A DNA stretch of 64,000 nt. It comes from Phaseolus vulgaris (Eukaryota > Streptophyta > Magnoliopsida > Fabales > Fabaceae). The stretch lies in the NCBI RefSeq assembly GCF_000499845.2, contig NC_023755.2, forward strand, positions 33,961,253 to 34,025,252, read 5' to 3'. Under the pieces are notes generated by a model. That model saw only the letters and a list, made by a program, of their open reading frames with translations. It was not told the DNA's origin and did not search any database. The position numbers and the translations under genes are program-made. This document shows positions 1 through 9,465 of this stretch, piece by piece. Within the stretch, counting starts at the first letter, position 1, and every line of letters begins with the position of its first letter.

Positions 1-279
1 GGTAGCTAGCGAATTGAAGGTGTTGTGGAGGTTTGTCTAAGGGAAGAAGAAAAAAGTGGAAAGAGGTACAGACCTTTTGAGTGAGAGGGAGAGAGTTGAT
101 GGATAATTGCATGATGGTTGGTGTTGATGTTTTGCAGGATAAGTTCCGTACTTTATTCATCAATGGTGGTCGATTGCGATAACCAAACGAGGTAAAAGAT
201 GAAACTCCAGGTTCTGCAATTGCAGTGATTATGGTTGAAGAAGACATTGATGAGTTTTTGTGGTAAACTCTAGGCTGGG
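1..279. other. Unassigned left edge
   Basis: No gene could be recognised. A pyrimidine-rich stretch followed by TTTTGCAG near 131-139 looks like an intron 3' splice site, so this could be the tail of a gene running in from outside the window, but no reading frame after it resembles a family I know. Confidence 0.3.
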
Positions 280-2790
280 ATACACCACTTATATAGACTC
301 GCTCAAACTTAATGTCCTTGCCCACTTGTTCACCAAGCACACACGTTATTCACGTGCAGTCCGAAACAAAGCGCTCATCTTTAAAATATGTAAATTTAAT
401 TGATTTAAGATAGAAAAATAAAATGAATAAAAATAGTAAAACAAGTTTTACATTTTATTTGAATTATTTTTCCTCTTCGCCGACCATACCATAAACATCT
501 CTTTTAAATATAATTTTTCATGAACTAGCTGACAAAAAAAAATCCTCCCCGAACTAGTGATGATGATGATCTGACACAGCACATGATATGTTTTTTTTAA
601 ATAATAAGTTAGAGGATATTGATACATTAACAATCTCAATTTTTTATATAATCACATTATAATTCTTAATATTATTATTTTAATATTTTTTATATTATTT
701 AGTTACAAATTTATTTTTAAATCCATTACATAAAAAATTACCATTCTAAAAATTCTTAAACTATCATTTTCCTAAGTTAAAAGATAATTATTACTAATGC
801 TCGGTTTGATTGTAGACCACTCCAATCCCAGCCCTTCCCCTCCAATCCCAGCCCTTCCCGTTTCACACTATTAAATTACTATATTTTTACTATTTAATTT
901 GAAGCTCCAGAGGTTAATTCATTTCTTCTGTTGTTGTTTATTCAAGGTTTTTATTAATTAAATAAAAGAAAATAAGAGGAAATTGAAAAAAAAGAGTAGA
1001 AAATAGATTACTTTTAAATTTTATTATGAGACAAAGTTAAAGGAAAAAAAGAGAGAAATACAAGTAGTATCTTTCATTTCATTAGATCAAAATGAAAATA
1101 AAATTAAAAAGTATATTTATATATCAATATATTTTTTAAAATATAAATATAAATATTCTTGAGTTAATAAAAATTAGAGTACAAAAATATTAAATATTAT
1201 ATATGTAACATCACATAAAATATAATTGTAAATATATTTATTTATTTATTTTGTTCTTGCCCGTTAATCTCGATTGAACTAGATGGTGAGCTCCGTTTGA
1301 TTTGTCTTTAATGGATGCTCTGAGATATTGTTGTTTTTGTGAAAAAGGAAGTTCTACTTGTTGATCACACTCCGACGATCAATCAAACTATAAAATTTGT
1401 TTCAATCTAAAGTATTCAGAAAGACCGCACCTTTACCCAGGGTCTTAAACCCCTTTTATATACATTCCTTCAACAACTTTCATCAACCAGAATATTAATT
1501 CAACCACAAGAATATAATGTTAACAATACAAGTCAACAATAAGAATATTCTGTCCCAACAGCTTTTATTCGTATTTTTATTTTTATTTTTTAAATAAAAG
1601 TTTTATGTTAGGCATTACTATACAACTTGATATCTCAACTATGCTAACATCTCAAATATTAAATTTTTTATTCATATTTAATATATATATACTTTAACTA
1701 GTTCAATTATTTCTTCTTGTTTTCTCTTTAATTATCTTTTTCGTATAAACCACCAAACATCTAGGACAACCTCGTAATGTGTCATTGGACCCATACCTAC
1801 TCCAAACCGAATTGAGTATAACTTTACGTAACCGAACTTACTATTATTCTAAATATCTACATTTTTCTTAATTTATGTAAATAATTATATCATTTAATAC
1901 AATTTATTTTAAATAATTTTTAACGAAGACACCAATTTAAAATCACATGATTCAATCATATACATATATAAATTATTTAAATTTATAAATAAAATACATC
2001 TTTTTGGAAATAGAGAATCGTACTTATATACACTATTTAAATTTATTTATGAAACATGTCTTTCAAATTAGAGAAATGTTGCTTGATTAATTTATCACTT
2101 GAGTGACATTTTTCTTTAAGAGAAAATCAATGATAATTCTTACTTATTAAAATTGTCAACAAATAATTGAAGATTAAATATGTAAATTGAGTGTTATTTC
2201 ATTGTTTAAATAATTTACTTTTTGGAGGGGAGAGAATAAATATTGACTTTCTCCCTCAAACTTACAACTATCTCTTGAGTGGTCATAGTTTCAAAGGAGA
2301 AATAATTATTTTGACACCCATTTCACTCAAACTTTAAGTCAGAGTTGAGAGCCATGAACATTATCACTTAAACAACCATTAGCACGACAAGACAATAATT
2401 AAATAATAATCAATTTTAGAGACAAACAATAATTAGTCATTATATTGATTAAATTAGAGAACATTTTATAAATTACAAAATTTATTAATATCTAAAGTAG
2501 TTTTTATTATTAATAAAAAACTATAAAGTAGTTTATAAATTAATATCTAATCATTAATTATCAAAATTTTAATTATAATTTTATAAAATAGTTTTTAATT
2601 TAATTAAATAATAACTAATTATTTTGATATTTAAAATTAATTTTTATCTAATGATATTATTGTAATGTTGAAGCTTGTAAATATAAATTTTTTTTTTGTA
2701 ATCATTTGTCAAAATTAGGGCATTAATATCATTCTTAACTCTATTCATCTAAAGATATAGATTAGTTTTTCATATTTTAAAGTGCATGTT
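280..2790 (+). repeat. Segmental duplication, copy A
   Basis: This stretch is collinear with 14160-20660. Matching anchors seen by eye are: the 300-480 block (CACGTGCAGT, GAAACAAA, a run of AAATAAAA words, ACGAACTAGCTGA-like) with 14225-15135; TGCTCGGTTTGATTGTAGA at about 798 with TGCTTGGTTTGATAGTAGA at about 16945; 1840-2400 with 19785-20290; and CATTAATATCATTCTTA at about 2722 with a near copy at about 20591. The copies have diverged by substitutions and indels, so the event is not recent. This copy lacks the three large insertions found in the other one and so supplies near-empty sites for them. No gene is visible inside it. Confidence 0.7.
1252..1560 (-). mobile_element. Short solo LTR-like element
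   Basis: Read on the minus strand this 309-bp stretch starts TGTTGGGACAG and ends GGGCAAGAACA, so it has TG...CA termini. It carries a TATA box (TATATAAAAGGGG on the minus strand, around 1451-1462) and, downstream, a GATCGTCGGAGTG word (plus-strand 1367-1381). The same word sits in the U5 part of the gag-only element's LTR at about 34474. That order (TATA, then this word, then GGCARGAACA) matches the larger LTRs in this window. Target-site duplications are not convincing in the AT-rich flanks, so the boundaries are inferred from termini alone. Confidence 0.5.
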
Positions 2791-3536
2791 CGTAGAGAAA
2801 ACTTAACTTCTCTAAAGTATAAAAACTTCTAAAAATAAAACAGCCCCGCTAGATTAAACATGTAGAGTACAAAAGTTCATACACCTTCTACATAATTCCA
2901 TCTCATCATGAAAATTATAAATAAAAAAACTTTAGAAAGAATATAAAGAATTTATGATTTTAGAGATAGAATTTTATGATAAATAAAAGTAAATTACTTA
3001 CATGATCCCGACTAAATCATATCTTATGCGGGGATTTCTATTAATATTTTAAAGGCTATATAATGTGAAACGTTCATTTAACTGGTGAATATTTATAAAA
3101 CATCAAGAGGTGCATATTATTAACCGTTTTGTACGGTTCAGCAAAAAGTAATCTTTCTATCATGAAAGAGCTTTTCAATTTTCTGTCTTTTCCCAAACTC
3201 AACCCTTGAATCAAAACCACTAGCCTCTCCGTGTTTTACCTTTCTACAACTGACAAGATCCAGAGAAATCCCACAAAATTTTAGAATAACATATTTTTTT
3301 GTCTTCTACGAAATCTCTTTCACATCATACAATACCCGTTAGAGATTAAAGTGATATAATAATAAACTATTGTGTAAATATTTTTAATATTAATTAACAT
3401 TAAATTAATTATGATTTGTAATTTACATTATAGTTTTTTTAATTCTGATTAAATCATTACTTCTAACATATCGTTTAATATTATATTAATTCTATAAATG
3501 TTAGAATATAATATTTACTTTATATTTATTATTTTT
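2791..3536. other. AT-rich intergenic DNA
   Basis: No open reading frame, tandem repeat or terminal repeat that I can support. A slightly GC-richer part at 3000-3330 shows no recognisable coding. Confidence 0.4.
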
Positions 3537-4040
3537 AATATAAATAATATATTCAATTGGCAATTTCCATTCAATTGAAATCAATGAGTTGTTTCACTAG
3601 TAGAAATAATGATAACCTGTAGAAAATGTTAGAGCCTCTAATATAGCAACCAAACAACAGGTTGAGAAGACTCCATTTTACAATCATTATCAATTTGAAC
3701 TCATGCAGAAAGCACGTAATGATAGAGTATCTTATTGGGGTTTTGACTATCATGTTTTTTTTTTTTTATACTAAAATGGAGTCTGTTTCAATTGAATATA
3801 AATAATATATTCAATTGGCAATTTCCATTCAATTGAAATCAATGAGTTGTTTCACTAGTAGAAATAATGATAACCTGTAGAAAATGTTAGAGCCTCTAAT
3901 ATAGCAACCAAACAACAGGTTGAGAAGACTCCATTTTACAATCATTATCAATTTGAACTCATGCAGAAAGCACGTAATGATAGAGTATCTTATTGGGGTT
4001 TTGACTATCATGTTTTTTTTTTTTATACTAAAATGGAGTC
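3537..4040 (+). repeat. 258-bp tandem duplication
   Basis: Copy 1 (3537-3794) and copy 2 (3795-about 4040) are almost identical. The visible differences are a 13-T versus 12-T run and the divergence after TCTGTTT. The unit begins AATATAAATAATATATTC and runs through GTATCTTATT into the first 50 or so bases of the MULE that starts at 3995. Copy 1 therefore carries a detached extra MULE left end at about 3737-3790. The near identity says the duplication is recent and later than the MULE insertion. Confidence 0.9.
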
Positions 4041-5005
4041 TGTTTTTAAAAAAATTATAAATTTGTGCAAGTCGTGCCAATTTGGCACAACTTCTACATA
4101 TGAAGTCGTACCAAGTTGGCATGATTTCTGCCACGTCAATTTCTGAAGTTGTGTCAACTTAGCACAATTTTGTCCACGTCATATATATATATATATATAT
4201 ATATTAATTTTTCTTGTAAATTTTTTATTTATATATTGAGTAGTAAGTTATGTAATGTTTAAAATTAATTTGATACATAATTTTCTAAGGGTGTTAGTTT
4301 TAAGCAATAAAAAATGAATAATTGTGTATGGATCATGTTTGACGATAATGTAATATATTAATTTGGTTATTAGATTAATAAAAAATATGAAAAAATTGTC
4401 ATTGCATTTGGAAATAAATAGAAATGAGAATTAATTATTTGAAAAATAAATAGAGAATTGTGGGGAATTTCAAGCTATACGTCTGCCTTGTCCACATGTA
4501 ATTGTTGTTTGCTCATTTTGTCATTTACAGCTAACGACATTTATCGCCCCACTGTACAGTCTCCATAATATTTCTAAGCTTATGAGGTCTAATTTAATCC
4601 ATGAAATAGACGATTCAATTCTAAATAAACAAAAAAAAATGTTCATATTGCAGAACCGAAGGTCACAATAGAAACAATTGTCCGCACAAACGCTTGATAA
4701 TAAAATTCAATTTCAAGTTTGATTATTAATTTTCTCATTTTCTTTACCTAAGTATTTATTCCTTTATAAAAAATTTATTTATCAAATTAATTTCAAATAT
4801 TACATAACTTATAATTTTAATTTTAATTAAATAATTATAATATATATATTTATTTAAAAATAAGAATTTTTTTTTAAAATATGACGTGGACATAGTCGTG
4901 CCAACTTGGCACGACTTGCCCCAGATTTATAATTTTTTTGACAGCAACCCATTTTGGTAAAAACAAAAACAAAACTCCATGATGGTCAAACAACTGTATC
5001 TTATT
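3985..5005 (+). mobile_element. Mutator-like element (MULE) with TSD
   Basis: The element is 3995-4995 (1,001 bp), flanked by the 10-bp direct repeat GTATCTTATT at 3985-3994 and 4996-5005. Its ends are inverted repeats of about 100 bp: the left has TTTTGACTATCATG, then AAAAAAATTATAAATTTG, then AAGTCGTGCCAATTTGGCAC; the right end read backwards has GTTTGACCATCATGGAG, AAAAAAATTATAAATCTG and AAGTCGTGCCAAGTTGGCAC. Long TIRs and a 9-11 bp duplication are the Mutator superfamily signature. The related block at 42906-42915 has one uninterrupted copy of the target. Inside are remnants of a Mutator transposase (separate entry), so this is a deletion derivative of an autonomous element. Confidence 0.92.
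4450..4729 (+). pseudogene. MuDR-type transposase C-terminal remnant
   Basis: Two pieces of a Mutator transposase survive in two frames. The first (frame of TGT at 4459, open from 4450) reads CGEFQAIRLPCPHVIV and then a run ending LTTFIAPLYSL. This is the SWIM zinc finger (C..., then CPH) followed by the helix that comes after it in MURA/MuDR proteins. The second (frame of TGT at 4640) reads CSYCRTEGHNRNNCPHK, a perfect CX2CX4HX4C zinc knuckle of the kind found at the extreme C terminus of plant MULE transposases; it ends in TAA at 4727. The two pieces are one base out of register, probably through the nine-A run at 4631-4639. The DDE catalytic region upstream is gone, so this cannot encode an active enzyme. 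Confidence 0.85.
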
Positions 5006-5111
5006 TAAAGGTGAAAAAATGAAGTTCACACCTCAAAAGAAGATCACATACCAAATTCCTTACAAAATGCAATTTAATAAGTATTTTTAAAGTGAAAAAA
5101 TCTAGATATAA
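4996..5111 (+). repeat. Dispersed repeat shared with 42.9 kb
   Basis: The stretch from GTATCTTATTTAAAGGTG through CACACCTCAAAAGAAG and CCTTACAAAATGCAA is nearly identical to 42906-43021. It continues the block that precedes the MULE (CACGTAATGATAGA at 3971), so this and 3537-3994 are one ancestral sequence cut open by the MULE. Confidence 0.85.
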
Positions 5112-5515
5112 CACTATAAGAAAATCATGAAATAGAAACCAATTTTTAGATACCAAAATAATTAGTTGCAATAGTAACTAAATTATAGACCATTTTGGAA
5201 ACTAAAACAAAAATTGGTTTCTAAATTAGTTTATATTATTTTCTATTATTGTTAATAGTTTCTAAATTGGTCTCTAATTAGCAACCAAGGTTTTAGAGAG
5301 ACTAAATTTAGAAACTAAATAATTGGTAGATAAAACCTTGGTTGCTAATTAGATACCAATTTATAAACTATTTAACAATAATAGAAAATAATAGAAACTA
5401 ATTTAGAAACCAATTTTTGTTTTAGTTTCTAAAATGGTTTCTAATTTAATTACTATTACAACTAATTATTTTGGTTTCTAAAAATTGGTTTCTATTTGAT
5501 AATTTTCTTGTAGTG
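5112..5515. mobile_element. CACTA-type foldback MITE
   Basis: A 404-bp element that is almost one long palindrome. It starts CACTATAAGAAAATCATGA and ends TTTTCTTGTAGTG, which is the inverse of CACTACAAGAAAA. Both arms carry the same internal words (AGAAACCAATTTTT, AAAACAAAAATTGG and their reverse complements). It is flanked by the 3-bp duplication TAA (5109-5111 and 5516-5518), as expected for the CACTA superfamily. It has no coding capacity. The related block around 43019-43021 has a single TAA at the matching place, so it lacks this insertion. Confidence 0.93.
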
Positions 5516-5544
5516 TAACAACACTTATTAGAATAATTATTTAA

Positions 5545-6018
5545 AATAAACAATTTAATTAAAACTTTGTAATTATTTTCAATATCACTGAATAATTATT
5601 TAAAAAAATACACAAGTTTTTTAGAACATGAAAATCTTTCATAAGTATAAGTTTATAAGTGATGTGATAAGTGATTAAAATTTTATTTTTTAAATTAATA
5701 AAAGATTTAAATGTATACAAATCATAAACATTCAATGGCATATTGAAATAAAAATTCAAAATATATAAAAAAATTCGATATTTAAGATCTTAAACAAATA
5801 CAAATTCTAAACATTTAAAGTTTTATTTAAATAAAAATTTAAAATATGTAAACTTTTTAAAATATTTAAAATCTTAAATAAATAAAAATTATAAATATTT
5901 AATGTCCTATTTAAATAAAAATATGAAATATATTAAATTCTTAAAACATTCAAAATATTAAATAAATACAAATCCTAAATATTTAATGTTTATTTAAATA
6001 AAAATATGAAATATATAA
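5545..6018 (+). repeat. 84-bp AT-rich repeats, CACTA copy 1
   Basis: From about 5735 there are roughly four imperfect units of about 84 bp built on TTTAATGTCCTATTTAAAT, AAAAATATGAAATATATAAA and AAATAAATACAAATCCTAA. The same unit makes the long array at 44.26-46.97 kb, again just upstream of a TNP2 pseudogene. The 5545-5735 part matches 44030-44260 (for example GTGATGTGATAAGTGATT). The repeats therefore belong to the transposon or block and are not chance low-complexity DNA. Confidence 0.75.
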
Positions 6019-6019
6019 A

Positions 6020-6230
6020 GTGCATGAAAATCGATTTTCAACATTAACAAAAATCCTAAATCGGTTCTTCCTTTTGTATAAGGTGCATGAAAATTGATTT
6101 TCAACGCCAAAAAACCCCTAAAACCGATTCTTCCTTTGTATAAGGTGCATGCTAATCGATTTTCAACAATTTTAGAACTTTAAAATCGATTCTTCTTTCT
6201 ATGTATGCATGATAATCGATTTCACTCACC
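6020..6230 (+). repeat. 62-bp repeats with AATCGATT words
   Basis: Four units start at 6020, 6083, 6144 and 6205, each beginning near GTGCATG. Each full unit holds two copies of AATCGATT or a one-base variant. The words fall at 6029, 6059, 6092, 6122, 6154, 6184 and 6214, a spacing of 30-33 bp. They lie directly before the TNP2 coding remnant, as subterminal transposase-binding repeats do in CACTA elements. That role is an inference. Confidence 0.8.
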
Positions 6231-6429
6231 TCCAACTTCTAGATCCAAGTTTCCACGTTTTCCAAAAATCCTTCCTTTGATGCATCGATTCCTCTTACAA
6301 CTCTTACATGTCTCAATGCCTCGAATTTCACATGCATGCATGGTGTAACGAAGGGTATTTCAGTAACACGCACGTGGTCTTCGTGGTTTTGCTCCCCTTT
6401 ACTCGACTTTCTCTACAAATGAGAGAGGA

Positions 6430-7756
6430 ACTAGATTGTTGAGGATATTAAAATTGTTCAATGTGAAGGCAAAAAATTGGTGAACTTATAAAAAATTCTC
6501 ATAATTTCTTGAGTTACGAAGTGGCATGCTTCCTGAAGGTAACATGATGCCAACATCTAATTATGATGCGAAGAAAATATTGTGTCCAATGGATATGCAG
6601 TGTAAAAATATTCATGCATAGACGATTGTGTGATTTACAAGAAGGAATATGAAAAGTTACATCAATGTCCACAATGTGGGGTATCACGATACAAGAAGAA
6701 AGATGGTGACTCTGAATATGATGTTAAAAAAGGATGTTCCTACAAAGGTGTTGTGGTATTTTCCTATAATTCTAAGGTTGAAACGATTGTTCACTAATGC
6801 AAATGATGCAAAATTGATTAGATCGCATGCATATGGACATAAAAAAGATGGTATGTTAAGGTTTGCACTTGCTACAGATGGAATAAACCCATATGATAAC
6901 TTGAGTAATAAACATAGTACATGACATGTGTTGGTAGTGATTTATAACTTATCATCATGGTTGTGCATGAAACACAAATACATAATGTGATCTTTGATAA
7001 TCTCAGGTCCAAGACAATCAGGAAACAACAATGATGTTTATTTAAGCTTATTAGTTGAAGATTTGAAAATGTTATGGGAAGTAAGCGTTGATGTCTTTGA
7101 CGGGTACACAAGTGACTCTTTGCATTCCATTTTGTGTTATTTTGTACAATCAATGACTTTCTATCATATGGTAATTTGGGTGGGTACAACACCATGGGCC
7201 ACAAAGCATACCATATATGTGAAGAAGACACATGTTACTATCGACTAAAACATGGAAGGAAAACGTGTACCTTGAACATTGAAGATTTCTTAGTTCGAAC
7301 CATCCCTTTGGTAAATTAAAGAAAACATTTAATGGTTGTCAAGAGAATGAATTAGCTCGACGACTTTAAGTTGGTCACAAGTATATGAATGTGTGAAGGA
7401 CATTCAAGTTGTACTAGTAAGTTGCAAAAGCAAGTCACAACAAAAAACACATGGAAGAAAAGATTCATCTTCTTTGATCTCTCATATTGGATGATGCTTA
7501 GTGTGCTCAGCATTGTATAGATGTCATGCGTCTAGAGAAAAATGTGTGTGATAGTATTATCAGAACACTCCTCAATATTCAAGGCAAGACAAAAAAGGTG
7601 TTAATGGTAGTTTGGACATGGTTGAAATGGGTATAAGACAACAATTAACTCTATAGTCTCATGGTAAAAGGACATACTTGCCTCCAACATTTCACACGTT
7701 GTCTAAATAAGAGAACAAGAGTTTATGTGAGTTTTTAAGGGGTGCAAAGGTTCCTG
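6430..7756 (+). pseudogene. CACTA transposase (TNP2-like), copy 1
   Basis: Fragments in several frames match the plant CACTA transposase family (Transposase_tnp2): LPEGNMMPTSNYDAKKILCP, then YEKLHQCPQCGVSRYKKKDG, VLWYFPIILRLKRLFTN, LATDGINPYDNLSNKHST, ISGPRQSGNNNDVYLSLLVE, and later a piece read as GSLDMVEMGIRQQ and GKRTYLPPTFHTLSK. Order and spacing follow the family. Damage includes loss of the CPNDC motif by a small deletion, a missing block of about 30 residues between GML and FALATDG, several stops, and an abrupt end at 7756 where a different LTR sequence begins. It is non-functional and closely related to the copy at 47.4 kb. Confidence 0.88.
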
Positions 7757-7862
7757 ATGACTCTTTTACAACAAGTGTACTGCGTATGAAGTAATAATGT
7801 GTCCCTAAGAACGAATATGGAATCCACAAGGAACAAATGAATTATCAAGTATAAGATGTTGA
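7757..7862 (+). mobile_element. LTR fragment, TGATGAC family
   Basis: TGATGACTCTTTTACAACAA followed by GTAATAATGTGTCCCTAAG and CCACAAGGAACAA matches the first 100 bases of the solo LTR at 22831, with more substitutions. It starts with the same TGATGAC terminus exactly where the CACTA sequence stops. Beyond about 7862 the similarity is lost, so this is a truncated copy. Confidence 0.65.
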
Positions 7863-7919
7863 CCATAGGCTTTGATGTTTCCAAATCCAAGTGGATTGCT
7901 TAAAGACTCTGTTGCTGCT

Positions 7920-7947
7920 TGTGTGTGTGTGTGTGTGTGTGTGTGTT
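7920..7947. repeat. (TG)n microsatellite
   Basis: Fourteen uninterrupted TG/GT dinucleotides. Confidence 0.95.
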
Positions 7948-9465
7948 TTGTAGTTTGAATTTGTTAATTCGCTCATAGTTATGATCCAAGGTTGCTTGAT
8001 TCAAGTTCTTTTGAAAAAGATATGTTTTCGAAAGAAAGTGAAAAAAATCAGATTCAACATTCAAGAACAAAGCACATTGAGATATTATGGAATCTTTCCT
8101 CCAGGGAGTGCATAAAATAATAACAGAATAACTACCAGGGTACCAACTCATGTACCAACATCAAGGGTCCAGTCTGTTTACATAGGCACCCTCAACTTGT
8201 CACTACACTCCTCTTCATCATGCATGCAACCTAACCCTTACATGTCCTAGCACACACGGGCTTAGGTTTAAAAGAAAGTATTTACTTAAACTAGACCCCA
8301 TGTGCACTAAGCACACCCCTAGGTCCATTACTACCCCTCGCTATCCGCCTAGGCCTTATGCATGAAAGGTTATACGAAAGAAGGGACTAATATATACATT
8401 TGTGGCCCAATCACATGACCCGCCAACTTGGCCCAAGAGCCGAATTGATCTGTTTATGACAGGTGCTGAGGTCCGACCACCAAGCACTGAGCTCTGAGCG
8501 CTCTGATCCAGTACAATATCCAACTTATTAATTTATTTAATTTGATACTCATTTACCATTGGTACAAAATTATGCATAAAAGATATTATTTATACAATGT
8601 GAAAAAACAATATTCATCCACCAAATAAAGTTGTAGCAATATTCACGTTCATATATATATATATATTTATTTATTTTTTATGAGAAAAATATAATTTATT
8701 AATTTAATTTTAATACACATTTGAAGTGTAAATGTAAGTTAATGATCATTTTCTTATAAATAAATAAAAAATTCCATATGAAGCGTTTAATTTTGATAAT
8801 AACTTTTAATCAAATGAAAATGTAAAAAAATAAAAATATTGTTACACTATAAATTAATTTAAAATTTAAAATTAGCATGATTATGCCAGTATTTTTTTTT
8901 TTTATCAGCGTTATGCTAGTACTCATAATTACTAGTTTTGAGAGAAGCTTTTAAAGAGTTTCTATTATATTTAAAGAGTTTCTTTTATATATGTTTTTTT
9001 TAACATTAATGTTAGGAATAATTCTCTCTTCGTTATTAATATTGTTTTTTCTTCTTTCATTGTCGAGTTGTTACTCCAATCGCACACGATTTTTACTGCA
9101 CAAGAGCTGAATTGAATTTCTATTTTTTTTATATATATTTATTAACATTTAATTTCATATTTTACACCGACTTTATATTTAATATTTTATATAATTTTAT
9201 TATAACATTTCTTCTTTCGATAACTTTTGCATAGAATTTAATTTCTAGTGAGTCATTCTTATATTTTTTTTTATTCTCTTGTATTTATAGTGTTCAATAA
9301 ATTTTAATAAATAATAAAATATATTATAAGGAGCGTACTAATGGTATATCTTTCTTATTTAATGTGCAACTTTATATTTATTAGGATTTAGGGTTTATAT
9401 TTATTAGCATATTTTAGGTGAGTCGACTCATCACTAAAAAAAATTGTAATTTTTTAAAATTTGAA
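7948..9465. other. Unassigned intergenic DNA
   Basis: The part at 8140-8515 is GC-richer than its surroundings, with words such as TGCACTAAGCACACCCCTAG. It looks like a fragment of some repeat, but I cannot name it and find no coding. 8520-9465 is AT-rich with nothing I can support except short poly-T runs. Confidence 0.35.

Noticed and set aside
6020..6230. CRISPR-like array (regular repeats about 62 bp apart)
   Set aside because: Plant nuclear context, spacers are themselves repeated, and the units lie next to a transposase; they are transposon subterminal repeats.
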